A stretch of 64,000 bases of DNA from Branchiostoma lanceolatum (taxonomy: Eukaryota > Chordata > Leptocardii > Amphioxiformes > Branchiostomatidae), in assembly GCF_035083965.1 (NCBI RefSeq), contig NC_089726.1, forward strand, positions 6,763,501-6,827,500, given 5' to 3'. Both the position numbers and the translations under genes were made by a program. Below the pieces are notes generated by a model, which did not search any database, had not been told where the DNA came from, and saw only the letters and a list, made by a program, of their open reading frames with translations. This document shows, in pieces, positions 33,701 to 45,300 of this stretch (positions within the stretch are counted from its first letter, which is position 1; each line of letters opens with the position of its first letter).

Positions 33701-36451
33701 CATTATGAGAAATCTAAACTCAAACCCAGCCCCTCGAAACCCTTTCGTCACTTTTTTGTCGCGCACTTCTGTGGACCCCGGTCGCGGAAGAACTGGGGTG
33801 TGCACCGTTAAGGCCATCGGACTGAGATACAAGGCTAGGGAGCCAGACAACAGAGTCTGCAGAGCTCACATGACACACTCCAACACTCAGTGAAATGAAG
33901 CATGGCACTTTCTCAGAATGAGGCTCTCTCTCGGGCAATTACACTTACATAAAGGGGGGGGGGGGGTTACAATACTTAATTATGGTCTTAGTGGTTTCTA
34001 AGTGGGTTCATAACATATAAGTAATGTGATTCTAATACCAATAGAAATCATCACAATCTTGAGTGACTTGTTGATCGCTTTGGTTCGGTTGTTAAGTGTA
34101 TCGTAAGTGTATGATGGAGAAAATATGTCATATTTTCAGTAGGCTGTGGTTACGTTGTCTAGAGAACAAGAGTGACTTCATTGATTCAGTTTAATAGTCT
34201 GTGTCTTCGCACCTATAAATCAAGATCCTTTTGATGGATTTGTCTTAAATTTGGCATGTCGGTAGTTAATGGGGGTATCAAACACCTTAGCCACACCGCA
34301 AACACCATAATTACTTCACGGAGGATTTTATACTAAGGTTGTTCCAGTAGTTTGTCTGCCTGTCTCCAGCATAACATTTCTTACCTAACCCGAAGTAACT
34401 GTAGCTCAGTTATTGAGCGTTCTTCTTGTTATGGACATTATACCCAAGGCATCTGCAAATCTGGAAAGGGATACTCTCTTGGATTCCAAACTTCTTGCTG
34501 AAGCTATTTTCCTTCCGAAGGCTTCCTTATGTATTCCTCTCAATTGTGTTTTACTTATTTGGGGAGACCAGAATGGGAGAAAATAGTTCACACGGAAATG
34601 TGCACGTGCATATTCAGTTTCTCCATTTCTATATCTGTTGATTACCATCTTTGCATGCAGGTGAAGACCAAAGTGTTGGTTCTGGGTGCCGGGATGGCGG
34701 GAATATCGGCCGCCCGCAGCCTCAACCAGAGCGGCCTGACTGACTTCGCCATCCTCGAGGGCACCGGTCGTATCGGGGGCAGAGTCTGGAAGGTGCAGTT
34801 CGGCGGAAAGACCATCGACATTGGCCCGAACTGGGTTCATGGCATCTCCGACGACAATCCGATATGGGCGATGGTCAAGAGTTATAACATGGCCGGCATC
34901 GTCAGCACCTTGGACAACATCAAGGTCAGGAACAGCTCTGGTCACGATGTGACCTCGCAGTGGCACACAGTCCTCGCGTCCCTTGACGAGCCATCAGAGG
35001 CAGCCTACGACTTAGCCGTGGAGAGAAACGCCACTGGACAACCTGATATGCCGCTACGAGCTGCCCTGAAGTTGAGCGGTTGGAACCCAACCTCGTCCAT
35101 GGAGAAAGCCGTTGAGTACGCCAGCTATGACTGGCCTAATGCAGAAGAGCCAGATGTGACGTCGTTACTCAGAGGGGAGCTTGATCCGACGACAGAAATG
35201 TTCGGCAAGTCGGAATACTACATCACAGACCAACGAGGATATGTCTACATCATCGAGCAAATGGCAGAAAGCTTCCTCACAAAAAACGACCAACGGCTCA
35301 AGCTCAACAAAACCATTACCACGATCCGATGGTCTGACGATGGCGTGACGGTCACCACCAAAGATGGCTCTAGTTACACCGCTGACTTTGCGATCGTGAC
35401 CTTCAGCATGGGGGTTCTCCAAAGCAACTCCGTCGAGTTTGTCCCAGGTCTGCCCGACTGGAAGCGAGAGGCCATCTCTCGAGTCCACATGGTATCGTAC
35501 ACGAAGATCTATCTGAAGTTCCCGTCAAAATTCTGGGACGACGATGAATACATCGTGTACGTTGGGGAGCAAAAGGGCTACTACACTATTTGGCACAACA
35601 TGGAGGCCGAAGGCTTGTTTCCTGCAGGAACCAACATCATACTAGGTAAGTCATAACATGGACATAAGACTGTCTACAGCTTAATGTGGTGAGAACTGAG
35701 AGGGAAGAACAGACCTGTTGCTGACTGACGGATATTGATATGGAGGCATGTTTGACAAAATACGTTAATGGTGAATGAAGCCATAAAGGTATGCAAAGCG
35801 CTTGCAAGCTTTGCTTTGCTGTTTACGTCCTTTGAAGACAGTAATGTTGTCGTTCATCGAGTATCTGTTTTTTTTCATTTCCCTCAAGTGACATTGGTGG
35901 ATGAGGAAGCACGACGTGTGGAGGCCCAGTCTGACGAAGCAACTCAGGCCGAAGCCATGGCGGTCCTCCGCAACATGTACGGAGCCGGCATCCCCGATCC
36001 TACAGACATCCTGGTGCCGAGGTGGGAGCAGGACCCGTTCTTCCGCGGAAGTTACGCCAACTGGGGAGTCGGGATCGATGATGAGGGGCTCCGCAAGCTG
36101 CAGGCTCCAGTCGCCGGGCGTCTTTTCTTCGCGGGAGACGGGACAGGACTTCACTATGGCTACCTACAGGGCGCCTTCTTCGAGGGAGCGAGAGTAGGTG
36201 GCTCCATCGCGACGTGTGTGAGAGGAGGCCCGTGTGAGGAGGGGTACCAGCCGCCCCGCCGGGGTTGTACCTGTCCCGCTGCAGACAACTTCGACAGCCA
36301 GGCCACGGTAGACAACGGGTCCTGCCTGTACCCCACCAGCGGCGCAGACCGGATCGTGCCGTTTTCAACATCATTCTATATTATGGTTGTCGCAGCGTTT
36401 ACATTTTATTTATTCAAATCTTTAGGGTGGTCCCTTCAGTTAACTGGATAA
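30792..36451 (+). CDS. Polyamine oxidase-like flavoenzyme A, signal peptide exon degraded
   Basis: Core exons 34661-35645 and 35889-36451 join at codon G|TG. They encode a flavin amine oxidase closest in layout to maize polyamine oxidase: GAGMAG dinucleotide fold, RIGGRVW, GPNWVHG, ITDQRGYVYII, YLKFPSKFW with the conserved lysine, QSDEATQAEAMAVL, ILVPRWEQDPF and FAGDGTGLHYGYLQGAF. Such enzymes oxidise spermine or spermidine with FAD and O2. The equivalent first exon ends at 30818 with ...GlyGluThr and a GT donor, but the ATG used by paralogues is gone. The only in-frame ATG (30792) gives nine residues (MLPACQGET) and no signal peptide. The protein would be 524 aa. A Cys-rich segment and a hydrophobic C-terminus (SFYIMVVAAFTFYLF) follow the catalytic domain. 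It could be an intracellular form, use another first exon, or be decaying. Confidence 0.75.
31103..31353. mobile_element. TTAA-flanked inverted-repeat element (piggyBac-type MITE)
   Basis: TTAA at 31103-31106 is followed by GCCCCTGTCACACTTGTGCG. The right end CGCACAAGTGTGACAGGGCC precedes TTAA at 31350-31353. TTAA on both sides and no coding sequence fit a non-autonomous piggyBac-type element. It lies in PAO-A intron 1. Confidence 0.7.
31350..32018. mobile_element. Second TTAA-flanked inverted-repeat element, abutting the first
   Basis: The left end TTAAGGGAGCACACCCCAGTT... begins at the TTAA that closes the previous element; the right end AACTGGGGTGTGCACCG is followed by TTAA at 32015-32018. 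It is 669 bp and non-coding as far as can be seen. The last 141 bp (block X) recur at 33671-33811. Confidence 0.65.
31878..33811. repeat. Circularly permuted duplication X-Y ... Y-X
   Basis: Block X (CATGCTAGTATCTAATATCA to ...GTGCACCGTTAA) is at 31878-32018 and 33671-33811. Block Y (TATATGCAAATTATGATTTA to ...AGAAAAACGAAC) is at about 32019-32559 and 33153-33670. Both are in the same orientation but in opposite order. The copies are nearly identical apart from a 22 bp segment (TTGACTTCATGACGTCATAATG, split here as two words: TTGACTTCATG ACGTCATAATG) present only in the first Y. TTAA borders both ends of the second copy. About 590 bp of unrelated sequence, with a G-run, separates the copies. 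Confidence 0.85.
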
Positions 36452-36540
36452 CTAATTTCCAAGGGAGCCCTTACAAAATCATAACAAATCAGGCTACAAA
36501 AAGGATAATTTAACACAAACTGAATGAATAATACATTTAT

Positions 36541-37267
36541 AGTCCATTCCGAGTCACCGCGAGGGTTTTATGATAATATTTGTAATCATTTTGAAAAATT
36601 TCTAATAAAAGAATATCTGACTGACTATAGTTCTAAATTTTTCTAAAAGATCAAATACAAAAATATGAATTTATTTGAATTTAATTAGATAATTTAGAAA
36701 TATTTTGAAAGTAAATGCACAAAAACCTCTTTATTTGTAATAATTTCTAAACATCTATGTTATTATTTAATTTTTATAAATATAAACAAAAAATGGTAGA
36801 AAATGGTTAACAATGGTAGAATGGTGATTGCCCCCATAAAAGTGGATGCTAATCTGGCCCTTCTGTCTGCCTTTGTACATCTTTAGACTTCACTGCAGGA
36901 CACCGCTCGGTCCTTTGTGGAAAGCATTCTTACCTAAACTTCGCAACGATGTGTGAATTACTTTCTTCCAAGCCCTCTGACCTATTCATAGAGATGTTAC
37001 AAATAATGGTAGAAAATGGTAAGAAATGGTAAGAAATTGTAAATAATGGTGGAATGCTGTTACCATTATTTAGAAACCATTGTAAATATCATATTCTACA
37101 TCATGAATATTTCTAAAGTTTTAGAAAACTTAAGAAATATTTAGAAAGTTGAAATCACATTCAAAATATTTCAAAAGTATCAAATCTCTTACACAAATAA
37201 TAACAATAACATGAAAATAGTTCTAAATTATGACAATAACAACCCTCGCGGTGACTTGGAATGGACT
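36541..37267. mobile_element. AT-rich element with 26-bp inverted ends
   Basis: The left end AGTCCATTCCGAGTCACCGC, then GAGGGTT, is mirrored by AACCCTCGCGGTGACTTGGA, then ATGGACT, on the right. The 727 bp interior is very AT-rich, with repeated AAATGGTAAGAAATGGTA-type words and no coding frame. It is a non-autonomous DNA transposon just downstream of PAO-A. Confidence 0.75.
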
Positions 37268-38039
37268 CTACAATGATGATATAAATGAGATAAAGCCGTA
37301 ACCATCAAACATAGTAATAAATGATACAAACACTCAGGATAACTCAAAACAAGAACAACTCAAAATCACTGACATGATCTATTCAGCGAGTATCGATAGC
37401 ATTGTCAGTTACCATGAATAATATAAATCCTTGGGCAGAATTTACCAGCACTGTAGTATTGCAATAATTTGTACATGTTTTCTTTTTAATTCTGTTACAT
37501 GTGTGATTGCAAGCTCTAGCCCTGTGAATATCTCTAGCCTACAAAAGAGGAACACTCGGTTTTTAGTGATAATTTTGTTATCTTTTAATAAGCAAGAAGA
37601 AAATGTAGGTAATCATTTCGACAAAACCTTAAATGAAGTCTTGTTGTTTTGGACAGACTGATTCTCGTACGTACACTTTCCTGTAGACTATACTTAGTAC
37701 GTCTTTCAACTACGCGATAGAAGAATGTCATTAGAGTGCGGCTTGCAATGGAAATAATTATTTAGAAGAGCAACTATTCGCGCCGACGTGCATAAAGAGC
37801 CGTGTCCTTTGACGTAATTGGTTCGATGTTAGGCCCTCTAGATCTCGTAGTCTGTCAGATGTATGTTTGTTGTACTCCAGGAAGAGTAGCTACATACTCA
37901 CTGTATGATAGCTCATGGAGGTAATAAAGTATCAGTACACCTTGAAGGGTTGAAACTGACACAGCCGTTTCACCCATTTCTGATCAACAGGTTGCATTGT
38001 TAAAAGCTGGAGAGACACGACAGTCAAGGCATCACAACC

Positions 38040-38123
38040 ATGTTCTCTTTATTTGATTTTCAAGAATAGCGGTGTCCTTTCTCGATCTCATTATGTTAAC
38101 CGTTTGCGTGTAAAGGTGAAACG
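38040..38123 (+). pseudogene. Orphan first exon of an amine oxidase gene
   Basis: ATGTTCTCTTTA at 38040 and AAGGTGAAACG|GTAAGTGTAT at the end match PAO-D exon 1 (52553-52621), as does the 60 bp before the ATG. It is 84 bp instead of 69 and its frame meets a stop (TAG) after nine codons. No plus-strand core exon follows before PAO-B, which is on the other strand. It marks a lost or rearranged fifth gene copy. Confidence 0.75.
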
Positions 38124-38345
38124 GTAAGTGTATTTTGAAAGTTTTGTCTTGTGACATCTATTGCTGATGTGGCAAGGTGATCTTGTGGTTGACTTAGAAT
38201 GTAACGGCGAGTTATATTAAGGACATGAATGACTTGCAAATATATGCATTTGTAAGGAAAAGAGACAGAGTGGTCCCAAATTACTACATACATGTACCTG
38301 TTTTACCAATATCAACCTCCTTGATCCTACTTCTTGACATTAAGA

Positions 38346-38440
38346 TATGCCACAAATAAGGTGCCAAACTGTCGTTTTTAAAAGCCAAAAAAGTTTTAAG
38401 TCGTCATAAAAACGTCAGTTTGGCACCTTAGGTGTGGCAT
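38346..38440. mobile_element. Small inverted-repeat element
   Basis: ATGCCACAAATAAGGTGCCA on the left is mirrored by TGGCACCTTAGGTGTGGCAT on the right. The arms continue through AAACTG and CGTTTTTA, leaving about 20 bp of loop. It is 95 bp, non-coding, and sits just after the orphan exon. Confidence 0.65.
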
Positions 38441-38530
38441 TACCTAATATCAATAACGTCTTACCTCTAACGGTAACGGAAGTTACAAAATGTGTACATT
38501 TGAATGAGAACGAGTGTTCGTTGAATCGCT

Positions 38531-39035
38531 CGAACTGAAGTGACGTAAAGGCATCATACGAGAAGGTCTAAGAAAAGCAATAGGGCACGGCGTACTGTAC
38601 AAAACTAACAACACGTTTGCCTCTTAATATTCATGTATTATTTTATTATACTACGCCTTAGATTATGCAGTTTTGGACAAAAAGATTTTTATACATTTTG
38701 TTTTATATCATATCTAATACTTATTTGCTTGTTTTATAAATCAACAGTAACCAACAGTTCTAAAGTATACATGTACTGGAAATATTCACTAGACCCTTGC
38801 TTCTAATAACACAGTTACAGAATTGAAAAAAGGCACACAAAAAATATGTGCATTTAATCACTAACAGAGCAGTTAAGAAAATGTGTCAATAACATTATGA
38901 AAATGACAAGAGACCTTCTCTGTCACTGGTAAATTCTGTCCAAGGGTTTATACATCATTCAAGGTAACTGAAAGTTGTTGACGCTCGCTAAATCGACCAT
39001 TCGTCAAACATAAGCGTAAACTATTTTCCGCCACT
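38531..39035. repeat. 3' flank of PAO-B, duplicated behind PAO-C
   Basis: The segment with GGCATCATACGA ... CATATCTAATACTT ... CAGTTCTAAAGTA ... GTTGTTGACGCTCGCTAAAT recurs in the same order at about 45580-46020 behind PAO-C. It shows that B and C arose by duplication of a unit larger than the gene. Parts of it also occur at about 50.09-50.20 and 51.40-51.56 kb without a gene attached. Confidence 0.7.
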
Positions 39036-41763
39036 TCAATACCACTTCATATCATTCCAAATAAACGCTGTAACAACCATAATGTAGAATGATGTTGAAA
39101 ACGGCACGATCCGGTCTGCGCCGCTGGTGGGGTACAGGCAGGACCCGTTGTCTACCGTGGCCTGGCTGTCGAAGTTGTCTGCAGCGGGACAGGTACAACC
39201 CCGGCGGGGCGGCTGGTACCCCTCCTCACACGGGCCTCCTCTCACACACGTCGCGATGGCGCCAGCTACTCTCGCTCCCTCGAAGAAGGCGCTGTGTATA
39301 AAGCCATAGGCAAGATCGGTCGCCTCTCCCGCGAAGAAAAGACGCCCGGCGACTGGAGCCTGCAGCTTGCGGAGCCCCTCATCATCGATCCCGACTCCCC
39401 AGTTGGCGAAGCTGCCGCGGAAGAACGGGTCCTGCTCCCATCTCGGCACCAGGATGTCTGTAGGATCGGGGATGCCGGCTCCGTACATGGTGCGGAGAAC
39501 CGCCATGATTTCCGCCTGAGTTGCCTGGTCAGACTGAGCCTCCACGCGTCGTGCCTCCTCTGCCGTCAATGTCACTGGAAGGAAAAGAGAAAAGATACAC
39601 GATTATTATTACATTGTAGGCACATGAAAGCATGGCTTATATACAATTAAGGGCTTTAGTCACCATTAACGTATTCTGTCAATATTGGTATCATTCATGT
39701 TATTTCATCTCACCAAATCGAGCTGAAAGCCTTAATTCCATGTTATGACTTGCCTTGAAGAATGTTGGTCCCTGCAGGAAACAAGCCTTCAGCCTCCATG
39801 TTCTGCCAAATGGTGTAGTAGCCCCTGCGCTCTCCCACGTACACGATGTATTCATCGTCGTCCCAGAATTTAGATGGGAACTTCATGTAGATCGTCGTGT
39901 ACAAAGACATGCGGACTCGAAAGATGACTTCTCGCTTCCAATTGGGCAGACCCGGGACAAACTCCACGGAGTTGCTTTGGAGAACCCCCATGCTGAAGGT
40001 CACGATTGCAAAGTCGGCGGTGTACCTGGAACCATCTTTGGTGGTGACCGTCACACCATCGTCAGACCATTGGATCGTGGTAATGGTTTTGTTGAGCTTG
40101 AGCCATTGGTCATCTTCTGCTAGGAAGCTTTCTGCCATTTGCTTGATGATGTAGACATATCCTCGCTGGTCTGTGATTAAGTACTCTGACTCGCCGTACA
40201 GTTCTGGTGTCGGATCAAGCTCCCCTCTGAGTAAAGACGTCACATCTGGCTCTTCTCCATAACCCCAGTCATAGCTGGCGTACTCAACAGCTTTCTCCAT
40301 GGACGAGGTTGGGTTCCAACCGCATGACTTCAGGGCGGCTCGTAGCGGCATATCAGGTTGTCCAGTGGCGTTTCTCTCCACGGCTAAGTCGTAGGCGGCC
40401 TCTGAGGGCTCGTCAAGGGACGCGAGGACTGTGTGCCACTGCGGGGTCACATCGTGACCAGAGCTGTTCCTGACCTTGATGCTGTCCCAGTTGCTGACGA
40501 TACCGGTCATGTTATAACTCTTGACCATCACCCATACCGGATTGTCGTCGGAGAGGCCATGAACCCAGCTCCCGCCGATGTCGATGGTCTTTCCGCCGAA
40601 CTGCACCGACCAAACTCGGCCCCCGATACGACCGGTGCCTTCGAGTATGACGAAATCGGTCAGGCCGCTCTGGTTGAGGCTGCGGGCGGCCGATATTCCC
40701 GCCATCCCGGCACCCAGAACCAACACTTTGGTCTTCACCTGTATGTGAAGATGGCAATCAACAACAGATATTGAAATGGAGTAACTAACTGAATGCGCAG
40801 ATTTCCGTGGCAATTGTTTTCTCCCATCCTGGTCCCTCCAAAAAAGGAAGAACACAACTTGAGAGGGATAGAGAAGGAAGTCTCTGTATAGCCTCTACCA
40901 GGCTCCAGACTTGGCTGGAAAGAGTAGACATCGGACAGAAACAAGCTAAGATATTCAGTTGACTCAGTGTGACGTCAATTTTGTAAAGTGCTGTGCTCAT
41001 TGAGGAGAACAAACTCTTAAAACACACAATGTATCAATGAAAAGATCCACCCTGAATACCTCCGCAACCCCAGCCCTAAAATGCAAAGTTTTGTCGCCAC
41101 CTGTATCGATAGTGTCAATACAGTTTTGTCTCTCCTAGTCTTATTCACGTGCTTAAACCACCCGTAGTTCAGCTTACCTGCTGCAAAGCCCTTTATTTGT
41201 TTACGATTAAAGTAATTGGATTTCTCAGGGTTGCAATACAGGCATTTTATTTAAGGTAATTTGTTCAGAGAATTTTCCATGCCACCAAAGTCTTAATACC
41301 CCATATTATATACACAGCATAGGCGGAAATCATACAAAATCTCAAATCAAGAGTATAAAATGTACGCAATATATTTGTTTCTTGCCTCCGGCTCCATCTC
41401 TGGGACATAACCAACAATTGCTTCATTTCTGACCACACCAGACCTTATCAGTGTACAGTGAAAGGTTTGCTGGCACAATGCCTTAATGTTGCGGTTGTAA
41501 AACTATTTGAACTGTTTGAGATGTTTGAGCCTGCCTATTTAGGCCTTGTTAGCTTTCGTCCGCTCCCAACGTCGCTATCCCGCCCAGTCCGAGTGACGTC
41601 AGTAACCACTTGATTCGAATTAATTGGTTGAAAAGCTCCCACTTCAGCAACAGATATCATCACACACAAGGCACAACTTTCAAAATAAACTTACCGTTTC
41701 GCCTTTACAGACAGGTATAGTTATTAGAAGGGACAGTGCCATTCTTGACCAAAACGAGAACAT
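39036..41763 (-). CDS. Secreted polyamine oxidase-like flavoenzyme B
   Basis: Minus-strand exons are 41763-41695 (signal peptide MFSFWSRMALSLLITIPVCK, ends GET), 40738-39754 and 39574-39036, giving 530 aa. Motifs: GAGMAG (32-37), IGGRVW (61-66), GGSWVHG with His83, MKFPSKFW with Lys309 (equivalent to the flavin-N5-facing lysine of maize PAO), ILVPRWEQDPF (392-402) and FAGE (432-435) in the C-terminal FAD contact. A Cys-rich stretch (461-497, with DNFDSQATVDNGSC) and a hydrophobic end follow. Expected activity is oxidation of polyamines with release of H2O2, outside the cell or on its surface. The second intron uses a GC donor (CAAG|GCAAGT) where paralogues have GTAAGT. Of the four copies, B alone keeps the family-typical Glu at 435. 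Substrate is not predictable from sequence alone. Confidence 0.9.
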
Positions 41764-44700
41764 GGTTGTGCCGTCTTGACTGTGGTGTCTCTGCAGCTTT
41801 TAAGAATGTAAACCTTGGTCTGGAACGTACAAAGTGGTTGTGCCAGTTTTCCTCAAACACCTTTAACCTTTGTGTACAAATAATGTATGCGTGATAATTA
41901 CGAGAAGCTACCCAGCAAGTTCCAAATGAGGCGATGGGCCAAGGAGAACGTAGCACAAAGGATGACGTCAAGCTGCAATGCGCGCGAAGGCGGACAGGGG
42001 TGTACTCTAGATCTAGCCGGCATCTGGAAAAGTTAAACAAGTGTGCTTCGGGGTCTCGGACCGATTCCAACAAAAGCTTGGGAGCATGATGAAGCCTATT
42101 GTCAAACTCACTGAACAACGACTGTCTACGATGAAAATTGACTATTTCAAACGAGTGACGTAAGAGTGGCGTAAGGGACTTCAGACACCAATTTTATAAC
42201 TTCGTGCAGGGTGTACGAACTAGGCTTTCCAGAAAAAGTGGGATAGGATAGTGGGATGACCTACCTCAGCAGGCCACCCTTTATGAGCCTCAAGGCCATG
42301 CATGGGTGTTTGGCCTCTTTTGTAATTTCCTTGAGGAAAAACTGGGTGTTTGCTGATCAGTTGCCTTCCCTCCAGCCCACCGACAGATTGGCCCATCTTT
42401 TCCTCAAAGAAATTCCATCAGTCGCCAAACCCCCGTCTGAATATGCTTAAAAGCTAACATCGTACATGGGGGCCAGAGTGCCGCCAAATTTTTGGCCAGA
42501 CCTTTGGCTCCGTGAAGTTGTGTGTGTGTGTCGTAAATTGGTAAAGGTTTTCCTGTCAGCAGGGAGCATACGGTAGTGGCAGAAGGGAAGGCCTCAGGCT
42601 CCAGTATAAGAGTAGCGTCTGAGGTTCTACAATGGATCATACCATTACACTCTCACTTGGCGCAAATTTCATTTGTCGAGGACTGCCTGTTGTATATACA
42701 GTTGTCTACACACAACGATTCACATCTTCTGAAGAACTAGAGTTCCACGACCTCATACCTTCGCCGACTGATGTTAGCCATTTCGAGTGAATGCTTATCA
42801 CTCAGTATGTAAATAAGGTCCTCGATTGCATGAATTTCAAGTGATCCTTTTCTCTACACAAAACACAGCATTAAAGTAAAATCTTAGAAAAGAGGGCCAT
42901 TGTAGCATTTCCTCATATATTATGTAAATGAGGCCATCATGATTTATGTCTGATAACGTCCACATTTGATTATCTCCCAAACGCCACAAGAATGAAATCC
43001 CATCATTCACCACTCTGGAATTATAGTATTTTGTCATAAATTATGCAAATTAGGTATTCGTTTGCATAATTGATATCTATCGATATTCCTCTCTTTCTCA
43101 GATACATGTCACGTGTTTGACTACAATGGAATGCAAGGGTTTGTATACTTTTTCACATCACAGATCCTGATTTGCATGATTCTTATACGATCATGTAAAT
43201 CATCACTCAAACTATGTACATTCCTACAAATCATGACGATTCGTCATCACCTTCTTGAGTTACCAGTATTCTCTTTCAAAGTTTAAAACAAACCCATACC
43301 TATACCTACACGAGTTCTCCCAAGAGTTATAAAAATAATCACTGTAAGAATATTTTTGCTTAATTGGTATCATAACTTTTATCTTTACTACAGAAAATAA
43401 GGCAATTTGTTGGCAATGTATTTGCTTCAATTATGCCCATATTTTCATAGTCGACATATCAATCAGTTTTTATCAAACCTATACCTTCCAACAGGGAGAA
43501 CGTTAGATCGTAAGGCTGCCCGTGTGACCTCCCTGACCCCAAAACAGAGCCCTGCACCAGGCAAGTAAAGTATCACATGTGTCCTCCAGGGACGTCTCAC
43601 AGGGAGCCTGCGCCGGTAAACTAGGTCACCTGTCAGTGCAATTTAACCTGAATAGATAGACTTAAAAATAGCAAATTGTAAGGGAATTGTAGACATTTCC
43701 TTATAAATTGTGTTAATGAGGCCTTGTCATGCATGATTTTTGTCTGATATTGTTCACCTTTACTTAGCTTCCTAATGATACAAGAATGAAATTCCAATCA
43801 TTTACTATTGTGGTATTTTCAATTAGTATTTTCTCATTAATTATGCAAAATAGGTAGCTATTAGTATTATTGGTATCTATCGATACCTCTCTCTTTTTCA
43901 GCTATATATGTCACATGTTTGAGAGTCCTATTTTGAAAGGCAGCAGATTTATAAACTTTCCTTGCTAATTATGCAAATTAGCTCCTGATTTGCATAATGA
44001 ATATTCAATTGTGTAAATCATTAATCGAGCTATCTACATACCATAAATCAAGACGATCCGTTGACCATAAGTCTAGTTATTCATGTCCAAAGGTCAAAAC
44101 AAATAAATTAAAAACACCCGCTGCAGCTCCAAACAAGCCGCTAGAGGGCCCAAACGTGCACAACTTACTTCATGTGGCATGGACTATCTACCACACAAAA
44201 ATCATGACCGTAGCACTTGCAGAAAATTCGACCTCAAACTTTGAAGCTACACTGCAGTACCCAAAGTACCCGCTAGGAGGCCCATCATCGAACTTGACCT
44301 TCCCCTTTAATGAATCTACCTATTCACTAAATATCATGCACAACCATCAACAGCTTCTCGAGTTATCCTGTCAACAAACAAATACGCATACATAAACAGC
44401 CCACTGCAGTACCGCAGGAAAATGCCAGGTGACCCATTTTTGAACTTGAGCTTCTTTTTCACAATTTCTACGTACCCACCAAAAATCATGCAGATCCATC
44501 ATCAATACGTCGAGTTATGTTGTCTACATACAAACACACTAACAAAAAAAGTCCACTGGAGCACTTTAGGAAAACGCCAGGTTAACCATTTTCGAACTTG
44601 ACCTTCATTCTCACAACCGCCGCTTACCTACCAAAAATCAGCAAGATCCGTCAAAGTTCTCTCGACTTATGATCTCGACATACATACGGACCCACTATAC

Positions 44701-45000
44701 AGCTGGCGTAACCGATAACATAACCTTACCGCGAATGCATACATTCCCGGCGAAGGTAATAACTGCACGCCCACGAGAAATGGCAAAGCAAATTACTCAC
44801 GCAGTTCAAGCCCGACACATGGTATGTTATGTACGTACCAAACAAACGAATCCAACATGTAACTAAAAACTTTAGCAACAACAAAAACCCACCTATATCT
44901 GGGATTTACTTTGACTTTTGTTTAAGTGGGACGTCCATGTTGACAAAATAACAAGTAAGAGTGAATAGACGTGACCGAACGTAATTTGTGGACATGCCCA
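41764..45000. other. Intergenic repeat-rich DNA upstream of PAO-B
   Basis: The PAO-B promoter block (on the minus strand GGCACAACCACTTTGTACG, then ATTCTTAAAAGCTGCAGAG) occupies about 41770-41870. At about 42830-43240 and 43680-44030 is a twice-occurring AT-rich repeat with TATGCAAATTAG and GATATCTATCGATA-type words. At about 44120-44700 lies a dispersed repeat with repeated CTGCAGTACC ... CGAACTTGACCTTC blocks. No gene is supported. Confidence 0.5.
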
Positions 45001-45002
45001 AC

Positions 45003-45300
45003 AAGTGTCGAATCACTTGCATACACGTCACTGGTAAGACTAAACCTAGAATATGCCTCAACAGTATGGCACCCATGTAACGTTACACAATAAAAGACAA
45101 AGATGAACATTATTGGAAAGGGTTCAGAACCAAGCTGACAGATTCTGTACAAACATTTGCGATATGGGTGCTAGTGTCACCCGAATGGAATCTACAGTGG
45201 ATGCCACTCGAAGACAGAAGAAAAATGTCCAGACTGTGCAAGATGTACAAAATAACTGATAAACATGTCGACGTAACAATTTCTAAGTATTTGTATTTAA
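45003..45300 (+). mobile_element. LINE reverse-transcriptase C-terminal relic
   Basis: One frame encodes YTSLVRLNLEYASTVWHP, and another further on encodes LQWMPLEDRRKMSRLCKMYK. These are the successive 'LEYAS.VW.P' and 'LQW.PL..RR' signatures at the C-terminus of CR1/L2/Jockey-type LINE proteins. The copy is 5'-truncated, with the frame broken between the two. The same element family is present at about 15.45-15.93 kb. Confidence 0.7.

Noticed and set aside
34406-34966. 186-codon minus-strand frame over the PAO-A core exon, with similar frames opposite B, C and D
   Set aside because: These are antisense shadows of the GC-rich core exon; they recur in every copy because the coding strand is conserved.
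41705-42118. 137-codon minus-strand frame upstream of PAO-B
   Set aside because: It overlaps exon 1 of PAO-B in a different frame and covers its promoter block; the signal-peptide frame explains the conservation.
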